Part shown: piece after piece, positions 8,338-15,483 of the stretch
Layout: each line of letters starts with the position of its first letter
Position numbering within the stretch: the stretch's first letter is position 1
DNA from: Nitrospira sp. SB0662_bin_26
GTDB lineage: Bacteria; Nitrospirota; Nitrospiria; Nitrospirales; UBA8639
Assembly (NCBI GenBank): GCA_009840285.1
Contig: VXOF01000089.1
Location: forward strand, 1 to 59,775
Direction: 5' to 3'
Length of the DNA: 59,775 bases
Notes under the pieces: model-generated
Databases searched by the model: none
What the model was told of the DNA's origin: nothing
The model's input: the letters and a program-made list of their open reading frames with translations, nothing else
Position numbers and translations under genes: made by a program

Positions 8338-8625
8338 TGTTCCTCTCCTATTAGTGTTGGCGGCTGAAAAAAGTCGGAAAAGTTTTTTCGTGGCAGGTCG
8401 AATATATCAGAAAGCTCCTCTTATCACATGTCTCTTAAACGAGGAAGTTTACGGAATCTCCAAATCTTTGCATAAACTGATGGAGTGTTATACCATTTCC
8501 GAACCCATGAGATAGTTTCCAGCAACACCGTATTAAGACAGAAATTGTAATCCACCGAGCATGTAAAGCTCTTTCCTTTCCGTTCTGCAAAATTTCCCAG
8601 TTCATCGCTTCGACAGGGATTTCCG
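8338..8625. other. AT-rich intergenic region between divergent operons
   Basis: 288 bases separate the sulfatase-like operon (minus) and the glycosyltransferases (plus). It is AT-rich compared with the core genes. Only a weak plus-strand promoter-like pair is visible (TTTGCA, 16 bases, TATACC around 8465-8495). No convincing ORF or RNA gene seen. Confidence 0.5.
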
Positions 8626-9693
8626 GTGAAAATTGCACAGGTGATGCTCGACCCAAATTATGGGGGTGCGCAAAGATATTTTGCAGATCTTTGTTTGGAA
8701 CTCGCCTGTAGGGGACATTCGGTATTATCCATAATCCGTAATAACAGCGCCGTAGAGTCTGAATTAAGCTCGATGGGAAATATAGAGGTGGCAGTTATCA
8801 ACAACCGGTTTGGGTGGTATGACCCATTTGCCGCAAATCAAATTCAAAGCGCACTCAACCGGTTTCAACCGAATATTGTCGAAACGCATTTGGCTCGTGC
8901 TGCGTTTCTCACAGGGAAAATCAAACCTGCCGGCAAGTGGCCGCTGATTGCCAAAACGCACAACAACATCAACGGCAAGTACTACCGGAAAATGGATGTC
9001 ATTGTTCCATTTACAGCGCAGGCCGCGAAATCGGAATACCACCGCAATATTCCCCAGCAAGAATTTGCTACGGTCATTCCCAACTTTTCGCGACTTAAAC
9101 CCGTGTCGGAAGTTGCAAATCCTACTCGAATGAATAAGGTTTTTGCGGCAGGTCGGTTTGTAAAGAAAAAGGGGTTTAGTATTTTGCTGGAAGCACTAGC
9201 CGAGTTGAAATCGACTGAAACAAATTTTTCGCTACAGATAGCCGGAGATGGTCCGGAATTCCACTCGCTAAAGGCACTGTCAACGGAATTGGGATTAAAC
9301 GAAAATGTGCAGTTTCTTGGCCACAGAAACGACATTCCGGATTTGATGAAGAATGCCGACCTGTTTGTACTCCCGTCTCTGAGAGAACCGTTTGGAATCA
9401 TTGTCCTGGAAGCAATGGCAATGGGAACTCCGATTATTTCGACCCGTTGTGAGGGTCCGCTCGAAATACTTGATGATCAATCAGCAATACTTGTCGACAA
9501 AGGTGAAAAGTCGGCACTCTTTCATGGACTGCGAAAAGCCCTACAAGACCCGGAAGGTTGTCGAATTCGGGCACAAAACGCGTTAACTGTATATAAAAGC
9601 TGCTATGCCGCCGATGCCGTCGTGCCAAAAATATTGACTCTTTATGATGATGTCATACAGAAGTTCGAATGCAAAAATGGCACTCGGCATTAA
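8626..9693 (+). CDS. GT4-type glycosyltransferase
   Basis: 355 aa with two Rossmann-like halves (GT-B). N-terminal MKIAQVMLDPNYGGAQRYFADLCLEL is the acceptor-side glycine-rich start (GTG start). The C-terminal donor domain has VFAAGRFVKKKGFSILLEAL, LQIAGDGPE and LPSLREPFGIIVLEAMAMGTPIIST, including the E-x7-E signature of retaining GT4 enzymes. It probably transfers a sugar to a surface polysaccharide or LPS at the inner-membrane cytoplasmic face. GC content is clearly lower than that of the flanking core genes, as is that of the next gene, suggesting acquisition. It is followed 34 bases later by a second transferase. Confidence 0.85.
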   Translation: MKIAQVMLDPNYGGAQRYFADLCLELACRGHSVLSIIRNNSAVESELSSMGNIEVAVINNRFGWYDPFAANQIQSALNRFQPNIVETHLARAAFLTGKIKPAGKWPLIAKTHNNINGKYYRKMDVIVPFTAQAAKSEYHRNIPQQEFATVIPNFSRLKPVSEVANPTRMNKVFAAGRFVKKKGFSILLEALAELKSTETNFSLQIAGDGPEFHSLKALSTELGLNENVQFLGHRNDIPDLMKNADLFVLPSLREPFGIIVLEAMAMGTPIISTRCEGPLEILDDQSAILVDKGEKSALFHGLRKALQDPEGCRIRAQNALTVYKSCYAADAVVPKILTLYDDVIQKFECKNGTRH

Positions 9694-9727
9694 TTGCACG
9701 TAACCAATTCGATTTGCGCTTAAAATA

Positions 9728-10480
9728 GTGCCTGTCAACGTCATCACCATCAAATGGGGCGATAACCTTTATGGGCCCCACTATGTCAATCGCTTGTATG
9801 CGGGAGTTCGACGAAACTTAAGCGCCGCATTCAGATTCATCTGCTTTACGGACAATTCGCAGGGGATTCGACCCGAGGTAGAAGTTTACCCGTTACCGGA
9901 AATCAATCTTCAAGCCGCAACCCACTTCACAAACGGTCGAAAACTGGGACTGTTTCAAAATGGAATCGGCGATCTCGATGGCCCATGTCTATACTTCGAC
10001 CTGGATGTCATTATCGTCCGATCCATCGACTGTTTTTTCGAATATATGCCGGGCAAGTTTTGTGTCTGCCGCGAGTGGGTCCCGTCCAATAAGCGCTTAT
10101 TGAATAAACTTTTTAGTCGTGCAATGGGTGTGAATACTTCGATTTTCAGGTTTGAAGCAAATTCGATGCAATTCGTTATCGATAGGATGAACGAGGCACC
10201 ACAGATCTTGAAAAACATTAAACTCGAGCAGAGGTGGGTCGCCCACGTTGTGGGAGAGCAAGTCAATTGGTGGCCGTCGGAGTGGGTATCCAGCTTCAAG
10301 CATAGAAGACCTGTTTATCCGTTCAGCCTTTTCTGGCCACCCGTACTGCCCCGTCAAACACGGGTCATGGTATTCAACGGACCATTGAAGCCCTCACACG
10401 CAGTAACAGGAAACTTCGAGTTGTCGCCCCGGCGGGTATGCCGTTCTGCGCAATGGGCGGCACAGCACTGGATCGACTAG
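9728..10480 (+). CDS. Probable GT-A-type glycosyltransferase
   Basis: 250 aa, GTG start. MPVNVITIKWGDNLYGPHYVNRLYAGVRRNL plus FRFICFTDN, followed by CLYFDLDVIIV, has the DxD metal/nucleotide-sugar motif of a GT-A fold. A conserved aromatic C-terminus (GEQVNWWPSEWVSSFKH ... VMVFNGPLKPSHA) contains a late histidine as in GT8-like enzymes. The exact GT family is not certain. It is co-directional with the upstream GT4 enzyme, with a perfect hairpin terminator just downstream. Likely role: surface glycan assembly; acceptor and donor unknown. Confidence 0.7.
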   Translation: MPVNVITIKWGDNLYGPHYVNRLYAGVRRNLSAAFRFICFTDNSQGIRPEVEVYPLPEINLQAATHFTNGRKLGLFQNGIGDLDGPCLYFDLDVIIVRSIDCFFEYMPGKFCVCREWVPSNKRLLNKLFSRAMGVNTSIFRFEANSMQFVIDRMNEAPQILKNIKLEQRWVAHVVGEQVNWWPSEWVSSFKHRRPVYPFSLFWPPVLPRQTRVMVFNGPLKPSHAVTGNFELSPRRVCRSAQWAAQHWID

Positions 10481-10502
10481 AAATTATCTAATAGATAGAA
10501 GA

Positions 10503-10543
10503 AGGGGCTGTCCTAAATGTTTTGCTTAGCTAGGACAGCCCCT
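10503..10543. terminator. Bidirectional hairpin terminator between convergent genes
   Basis: Perfect 13-bp inverted repeat AGGGGCTGTCCTA / TAGGACAGCCCCT (10503-10515 and 10531-10543) with a 15-base loop. It sits between the stop of the plus-strand glycosyltransferase (10480) and the stop of the minus-strand methyltransferase (10545). Flanking T/A runs are short, so strength is uncertain. Confidence 0.75.
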
Positions 10544-10544
10544 A

Positions 10545-11282
10545 TTACTTTCTCACCACCGGAATATACTCTTTGAAAATAAATCCATTCATAGGCAATA
10601 CTCTAGGTGCCCCTTTGGTCGGCCAATGATTTCGACATTCAATCAAATAGGGTTGTATCTCGGCGGGTGCATCGTCTGAGTCAGTGATATCGACCTGTGA
10701 AAAAACGTCTTTTAGGCGATCGAAGTAATCCGGACCAGGCGCCCTCCAATGACCTGAACATTCAAGCGGCTCGCCGTATTCAATTGTTTTTTCTGCGTAT
10801 ATTGGCACCGGTAGGAGTGCGATTCCACCCGGCTTCAGTATTCTATGGATTTCCTTAAGAGCCTTTCGTTCATCCGGGACGTGCTCCAAAACATGATTCG
10901 CGACAACGCAATGGCAGAATTCATCGTCAAGATCCAGTCGGGTGATATCGAGCTGCAACTGTTCGTTACCGCTGTAGTCCGATGCGAAATATTCTAAAAC
11001 CTGAGACTCGAGCATCCTCCTTAAATGTGCTTCTGGAGCGAAATGAACGACCATCCAATTGCTGACATCCGTGTTAGAGAGAATCCTCTTCCATACAACA
11101 GATTCAAGCCGATGTCGTTCTTTTGCGCCACAACTTGGGCATGATGAAGCATAGCGCCTTCCCATATAGCGATTATTGGTGATAACGAAAGGGCCCAAAT
11201 AATCGCAAAGAGGACACCGGAAACTAGGACAAGGATGAAAGAGCTTTTGCTCTATGAGTTTCAGTCGGTTTCGGAGTTTCAT
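10545..11282 (-). CDS. Class I methyltransferase with N-terminal zinc-ribbon-like cysteines
   Basis: 245 aa. The N-terminus has two CxxC pairs (CPLC ... CPSC), suggesting a zinc ribbon. The methyltransferase core follows: HFAPEAHL region, ASDYSG (acidic end of beta 2), LDITRLDLDDEFCHCVVANHVLEHVPDERKALKEIHRILKPGG, which is the classic SAM-methyltransferase motif series. The C-terminus carries CSGHWRAPGPDYFDRL. Such proteins often occur in O-antigen or glycan loci (recall). It converges with the glycosyltransferases across a hairpin terminator. Substrate unknown. Confidence 0.75.
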   Translation of the reverse strand: MKLRNRLKLIEQKLFHPCPSFRCPLCDYLGPFVITNNRYMGRRYASSCPSCGAKERHRLESVVWKRILSNTDVSNWMVVHFAPEAHLRRMLESQVLEYFASDYSGNEQLQLDITRLDLDDEFCHCVVANHVLEHVPDERKALKEIHRILKPGGIALLPVPIYAEKTIEYGEPLECSGHWRAPGPDYFDRLKDVFSQVDITDSDDAPAEIQPYLIECRNHWPTKGAPRVLPMNGFIFKEYIPVVRK

Positions 11283-11363
11283 GTATCGGCTGATACATTA
11301 CTAGAATCAAAAAAATCTTTTATACAGGCGTGTCGTCTACACCTCAAGGGATAAAAATGAGAA

Positions 11364-11591
11364 TTATATACTTAATTCCCCATCGGAGGCGCTTTCCGAC
11401 AACACGGGGCGTGCCGCGGTTGGAATTTCCTGAGGCTTTCGGATGCCAGGCGTGAGCAGGACGATATCGACCCGATGGCCCAATCCGATCAACCCATCCG
11501 CCGTCTTCAATAAAACGCGGTCCGAACCGCTGCCCCGCAGATTGGTAATAACGAAGGCGATATGGAGGCGTACACTTCGTAAAAGCGTCAT
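11364..11591 (-). pseudogene. Truncated glycosyltransferase remnant (N-terminal ~50 residues)
   Basis: 75-aa ORF starting with an ATGA overlap (4 bases) with the stop of the upstream LpsB-like gene. The first ~50 residues (LHIAFVITNLRGSGSDRVLLKTADGLIGLGHRVDIVLL) look like the N-terminal Rossmann strand-helix of a GT4 glycosyltransferase. Thereafter the frame runs into unrelated AT-rich sequence and stops, and no donor domain exists downstream. Interpretation: the second gene of an imported transferase pair, cut off by recombination near 11364-11430. GC content of the fragment matches the upstream high-GC gene. Confidence 0.6.
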
Positions 11592-12649
11592 GGCCTGTCT
11601 TCACCGCCGTCAAGCAGGCTCCGGTAGAGCGCGTTGAGCGCAGCCGCTTCGTCCTCGATCCGAAACCTTTCCTCGACGTGGCGACGGGCCGCGGTCGACC
11701 ATTGTTGCAGCGTGGCGGATGAGGCAATCGCCGTAGCGACCGCCGCGCGCATCCGATCTATATCACCGGGAGGGATCAGGCGCCCGGTCTCGCCCTCCAC
11801 CACCAATTCGGCGAATGCGCCGACAGTCGTCGCGATCACCGGCACACCGCACGCCATCGCTTCGAGCGGGGTCAGCCCGAAGCCTTCCCAGCGCTGCGGG
11901 GCTACGAGCAGGTCGAGCGCCTGATACCAGCGCGGCATCTCCTCCACCGGCACCTCCGGCAAAAACAGGATACGGTCCTGGAGCCCGGCCCGTGTCACCT
12001 TCTCGCGCAGGCCCTGCAGAAACGGTACATGCTTGTGCGCGGCGCGGCCCATTACCAGGGCGGTCACGCCGGTGTGTTGGGGCAGCACTTCGAGCATCGC
12101 GTCGACAAACACGTCCGTACCCTTCTGGCGCCGGATGCGGCCGTAGCACCCGATGGTCACGTTCTCGGACAGACCGAGCGAGCGCCGGTGAGCGCGCCGG
12201 TCGGGAGGCGGGCGAAACATCCCGGTGTCGATTCCATGTATGATCACGTGCGACGGCCGGCGCAGATAGGACGCGGACTTGCGGGACGTGGCGACGACGG
12301 CGTTCATGCCCGAGATCAGCAGGCGGGTGTAGCGCGTGTGATGCCGCTGCGAGGCGGAGGTAAACACCAGCTTCAGGCGCTTTCTGAGAACGTGACGCAG
12401 GACGAGACCGAGGAGCATTTCGGTGTTGCGCCGCGCGTGCCAGACCCGATAGCCCCGGCCGGACATCAGGATCACGGACCGTAGCGGGACGCAGGGTACG
12501 TGCGCCGGCAGCCCCGGCCCGGTTGCCACGATCCCGATCGATTGGGCCTGCACCGGCAACAGCCGTGCGATCGTTGCCGTGACACCCGACAGGCGCCGTT
12601 TCAGATTCGGCGCGATCACTTCGATCCTGTTGTCGATCGTCTCGGGCAT
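11588..12649 (-). CDS. LpsB/LpcC-like core glycosyltransferase (GT4), high-GC import
   Basis: 353 aa. VIAPNLKRRLSGVTATI at the N-terminus, YRVWHARRNTEMLLGLVLR, VFTSASQRHHTRYT and HGIDTGMFRPP resemble alphaproteobacterial LPS core mannosyltransferases of the LpsB/LpcC type (from memory). The donor domain has GCYGRIRRQKGTDVF and APQRWEGFGLTPLEAMACGVPVIAT with the E-x7-E pattern. It acts on the cytoplasmic face in LPS core assembly in that family. GC is markedly higher than in the glycosyltransferases at 8626-10480, and arginine/alanine use is higher, supporting lateral transfer. The following fragment at 11364-11591 is its truncated operon partner. Confidence 0.8.
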   Translation of the reverse strand: MPETIDNRIEVIAPNLKRRLSGVTATIARLLPVQAQSIGIVATGPGLPAHVPCVPLRSVILMSGRGYRVWHARRNTEMLLGLVLRHVLRKRLKLVFTSASQRHHTRYTRLLISGMNAVVATSRKSASYLRRPSHVIIHGIDTGMFRPPPDRRAHRRSLGLSENVTIGCYGRIRRQKGTDVFVDAMLEVLPQHTGVTALVMGRAAHKHVPFLQGLREKVTRAGLQDRILFLPEVPVEEMPRWYQALDLLVAPQRWEGFGLTPLEAMACGVPVIATTVGAFAELVVEGETGRLIPPGDIDRMRAAVATAIASSATLQQWSTAARRHVEERFRIEDEAAALNALYRSLLDGGEDRP

Positions 12650-12689
12650 GAATCATTATCCTCAACATCAGCTATCGGCCTGGAGAGAC

Positions 12690-13283
12690 TCAGGTGGGGG
12701 GGTGGGCGGCCCTTAGGTCGTCCAGGGTTAGGAGACTGATCAATGACACCCCCTGCGCTTCGATTTTCTGTTTACCTCCTTGCTCTTGCCGGTCCACGAT
12801 CACGAGGGCGCGGGTGACATGAAGTTGCGCGTCCCTGGCAGCCTGGATAGCTTGCAGGAGCGACCCGCCGCTCGTCAGCACGTCATCGACGACCAGCGCG
12901 GGGGCGCCGGCCTTAACGGCGCCTTCGATTCGTTTGCCCAGTCCATGATTCTTGGCCTGCTTTCTCACGACAAAGGTACGATAGGTTTTCGACGGTTGAG
13001 TCGCAAAGGCATAATCGGATATAGCTGTGGCCAAGGGAATGGCTCCGATTTCCAGGCCGCCTACCGCTTCGAAGGAAAGGTCGCGGATGGCCGTGCACGC
13101 GAGTTTCGCCACGAGCCACCGGGCATCGGGATGCGCCAACAGGGCCCGGCAGTCTACGTAATAGGGACTGGTTTCTCCGGAGGCCAGCAGAAAGCCGTTG
13201 TCCGGGTCCCATTTGAACGCCTCGTGTAGCCAAAACAGGGTTGCCAGTTGTCGGGAAGCGTCCATAAAGAGCAGATCTAGCAT
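12690..13283 (-). CDS. pyrE: Orotate phosphoribosyltransferase
   Basis: Orotate + PRPP to OMP, the fifth step of pyrimidine synthesis. The PRPP-binding signature ALVVDDVLTSGGSLLQAI is intact, and the catalytic loop lysine region RKQAKNHGLGKRIEG is present. The N-terminal GETSPYYVDCR matches the family's orotate-side segment. 197 aa is normal; the track start ATG 13283 and the internal ATG 13265 (MDASRQLATLFW) are both possible. It marks the return to core genes after the glycan region and is divergent from the next gene. Confidence 0.9.
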   Translation of the reverse strand: MLDLLFMDASRQLATLFWLHEAFKWDPDNGFLLASGETSPYYVDCRALLAHPDARWLVAKLACTAIRDLSFEAVGGLEIGAIPLATAISDYAFATQPSKTYRTFVVRKQAKNHGLGKRIEGAVKAGAPALVVDDVLTSGGSLLQAIQAARDAQLHVTRALVIVDRQEQGGKQKIEAQGVSLISLLTLDDLRAAHPPT

Positions 13284-13345
13284 TTGACGACCGGGAATGA
13301 CAACGATGAAAATCGGCGCGACGGTTTCACCTGTCGGACACGATC

Positions 13346-14197
13346 ATGTTCAAGATAAAAAAGCGGCCGCTTAAACCGGCCAAAGAGCCGCAGCTCTATA
13401 ACGTATTGGAGAATTACACGGATTTCGATCCTCCGGGGAACGTCATGGTCTGTGCCATGGCGGGCGAGGAGAATATCGAGCATCATGCCAAAGTGCTCGG
13501 GGAAAGTTATGAGATCCCGCTGGACGATATGCGCCGGCTGTTGACGGACGGAGGGCTGTATACGTATCCGGAAGCCGGGGGTGTGGTGACGCGCGGGATG
13601 TTCGTGTGCCGGATCGATCCGGCCGGGCCCAAGCAGACCTGGGTCCTGGATTTGGAGCAGACAGCCCAGGCCGAGCAACTCGCGAAGTTTTCGAACATCC
13701 CCTTGGCAGAGGCCGTGGAGCGCGTGTTTTACAGGGGGCTTTCCGAGGAATTGCAGGAGCGCCTCACACAGAAGAATCTCGGTCTTGATTACAGCAAGCT
13801 GGAGCGGTCGGTGGCTCGAGGGGGTGATATTCGCTACATTGATTTTCGCAAAGACTGGTCTCCGTATTTCAAACGCAAGTGTTCGATGCCGGACGGGTCG
13901 ATGGTCGAAACCGGCGGGATCGGGGAATTTGCCGAACTTCACGGCATTTCGGTGGCGCAGGCGCAGACGTTGATGGAGCAGGGAGGGACGTTGGATCTCG
14001 AAGACGGAGTCTTGGCGTGCCAGGTGATCAACAACCAGCCGACGGTGGCCCGCTTCAATACCAAACAGTACGCCAAGGCCAAGGAGCTGATGGATACCAA
14101 GGGTCTTCACGTCATGGACGCGCTGAGTGAGGTGGCGTTGAACGACCCCGTGCTGATGCGCGCGTTAAGGCGGGCCGAACGGGAAAGCTCGGGTTGA
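13346..14197 (+). CDS. Conserved hypothetical protein
   Basis: 283 aa, not recognised. No signal peptide or membrane segment. The N-terminus is basic (MFKIKKRPLKPAKEP). The body is balanced alpha/beta with strands VCRIDPAG and WVLDLEQTAQAEQLAKFSNIPLAEAVERVFYRGL, then YSKLERSVARGGDIRYIDF and a C-terminal helix-rich part (FNTKQYAKAKELMDTKGLHVMDALSEVAL). The segment ISVAQAQTLMEQGGTLDLEDGVLACQVINN might be a small nucleic-acid- or ligand-binding unit. Probably cytoplasmic. It is divergent from pyrE and precedes the SUMF1-fold gene, with no clear functional link. Confidence 0.65.
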   Translation: MFKIKKRPLKPAKEPQLYNVLENYTDFDPPGNVMVCAMAGEENIEHHAKVLGESYEIPLDDMRRLLTDGGLYTYPEAGGVVTRGMFVCRIDPAGPKQTWVLDLEQTAQAEQLAKFSNIPLAEAVERVFYRGLSEELQERLTQKNLGLDYSKLERSVARGGDIRYIDFRKDWSPYFKRKCSMPDGSMVETGGIGEFAELHGISVAQAQTLMEQGGTLDLEDGVLACQVINNQPTVARFNTKQYAKAKELMDTKGLHVMDALSEVALNDPVLMRALRRAERESSG

Positions 14198-14277
14198 CCG
14201 GGAACGCGTGGTTCATGTCCCGCCCTGTCGCTCGACAGGGGGCGCGGCTCCGGTCGTTTTAGCATACAGAAAGAGAG

Positions 14278-15123
14278 ATGATGATGAAGAGGATATTGGC
14301 TATCGCCACGTGTGTATTGATGGGAATAAGCGTGAACGGTGCCGCTATCGAGCAGGTTCACGCGGACGTGGCCGTTTCGAGCAAGGACGGCGCTCCCATG
14401 GTGGTCATTCCCGCCGGTCCGTTTTTTATGGGGGTGCCCAAATGGGCACGGGACGGCGGTCTGGATGAATACCCCAATCACGAAGTCGAATTGGATGCCT
14501 TCGCCATCGACACCTATGAAGTGACCAACGGCCTGTATTTGGAATTTATTCGCTCGACCGGTCATCGCACGCCGTCGCATCCCACCGACTCGTCGAAAAA
14601 TCTTTGGCAGGGTGGACTCATGCCGGAATCCATTGCGTCCCTGCCGGTGGTCAACGTGGATTGGTTTGACGCCGATACCTATTGTCGATGGGCGGGTAAG
14701 CGGTTGCCGAGCGAAGCCGAATGGGAAAAGGCCGCGCGGGGGACCGATGATCGACGGTTTCCATGGGGAGACGTCGAACCCACGCACAAACACCTGAATT
14801 TCAACCAGTCATGGCAAGGTGAAAAAACCCTGGTGCCGGTTGGGATTTATGAAAAAGGCAAAAGCCCCTATGGGGTTTATGATATGGCGGGTAACGTCTG
14901 GGAGTGGGTCGCCGATTGGTATGACGCGACGTATTATTCCAGGAGCCCGAGCCGTAATCCTCAGGGGCCCTCGACGGGGACCCGACGGGTCATTCGCAGT
15001 TCCGGGTGGCAGGTCGAAACCCCACAGGTGAGAATTTTTACCCGGGTCGCCAGCGATCCACTCGACCGGAATCACTCGACCGGATTCCGCTGTGCCGCCA
15101 CTCTCCCGACGCCGACGCCGTGA
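14278..15123 (+). CDS. Exported SUMF1/formylglycine-generating-enzyme-fold protein, probably not an FGE
   Basis: 281 aa with a signal peptide (KRILAIATCVLMGISVNGAAIEQVHA). The FGE-sulfatase domain is complete: MVVIPAGPFFMG, ATWY-type EVTNGLYLEFI, VVNVDWFDADTYCRWAGKRLPSEAEWEKAARG, YDMAGNVWEWVADWYD and a final GFRCA. True formylglycine-generating enzymes need a cysteine pair near RxxSWxxxxxxxR...C; here the stretch RSSGWQVETPQVRIFTRVASDPLDRN has none. It therefore more likely has a binding or structural role in the periplasm, as many bacterial SUMF1 relatives do. A GGAGAT-less but AGAAAGAGAG-type ribosome site precedes ATG 14278. Confidence 0.85.
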   Translation: MMMKRILAIATCVLMGISVNGAAIEQVHADVAVSSKDGAPMVVIPAGPFFMGVPKWARDGGLDEYPNHEVELDAFAIDTYEVTNGLYLEFIRSTGHRTPSHPTDSSKNLWQGGLMPESIASLPVVNVDWFDADTYCRWAGKRLPSEAEWEKAARGTDDRRFPWGDVEPTHKHLNFNQSWQGEKTLVPVGIYEKGKSPYGVYDMAGNVWEWVADWYDATYYSRSPSRNPQGPSTGTRRVIRSSGWQVETPQVRIFTRVASDPLDRNHSTGFRCAATLPTPTP

Positions 15124-15138
15124 CCCCCGGGTTGTGGG

Positions 15139-15183
15139 GACAGGCCCGAGCCTGCCCTGAGCGGAGCCGAAGGGTGCCTGTCC
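15139..15183 (+). repeat. Dispersed CCTGAGCGGAGCCGAAGG repeat
   Basis: GGACAGGCCCGAGCCTGCCCTGAGCGGAGCCGAAGGGTGCCTGTCC just after the SUMF1-fold gene. GGACAGGC and GCCTGTCC form flanking inverted ends, so it can fold as a hairpin. Same family as copies at 421, 15718 and 31496. Confidence 0.75.
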
Positions 15184-15423
15184 GAGGTGAATTTGTAGGG
15201 GCCACCAATGGATGGTGCCATGAGGCATGTCCTTACCCGTAAGGCGTGGATAGCCGTATAAACCGGTAATGATAATGGCTGAGAGAGACAATCCCAATGA
15301 GGAGGCCTACGCCACATGAGTCGGTCTTACCTCCTAGGCCACAACCTGTAGTTGTTTACGTGTGGTTCAGTTGAAATGAGTCCACAAGATCTTGAATATT
15401 TGTTTGTTAAGCATGATAAATTC
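15184..15423. other. Non-coding region with several small hairpins
   Basis: Part of a 360-base stretch without a gene (15124-15483). I see short local hairpins: GGCCACC/GGTGCC near 15200-15219, CCTTA-CCCG-TAAGG (15231-15244), AGGAGG/CCTCCT (about 15299-15334) and ACAAC/GTTGT (15343-15357). The density suggests a folded RNA or leader, but I could not match it to any known riboswitch class. It lies upstream of the promoter at 15424. Confidence 0.35.
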
Positions 15424-15452
15424 TTGACAGAGGCGGGCATTCCGGCTACATT
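15424..15452 (+). promoter_or_regulatory. Sigma70-type promoter upstream of the LysM transglycosylase
   Basis: TTGACA (15424-15429), 17-base spacer, TACATT (15447-15452), 31 bases before ATG 15484. Near-consensus -35 and optimal spacing. Confidence 0.65.
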
Positions 15453-15483
15453 CGCATATCACGTCTGAAAGTCTGGATAAAAT

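Noticed and set aside
11763-12668. Long ORFs on other frames over the LpsB-like gene (11763-12668 minus, 12029-12484 plus, 11815-12243 plus)
   Set aside because: High-GC sequence opens shadow frames; the compositions are Arg/Ala/Pro/Gly-rich with no domain, while 11588-12649 has clear GT4 motifs.
14107-14793. 228-aa minus-strand ORF opposite the SUMF1-fold gene
   Set aside because: It overlaps two supported plus-strand genes and has no recognisable domain.
15184-15423. Cyclic-di-GMP or cobalamin riboswitch
   Set aside because: The conserved cores (for example GCAAAGC-type or B12-box sequences) could not be found.
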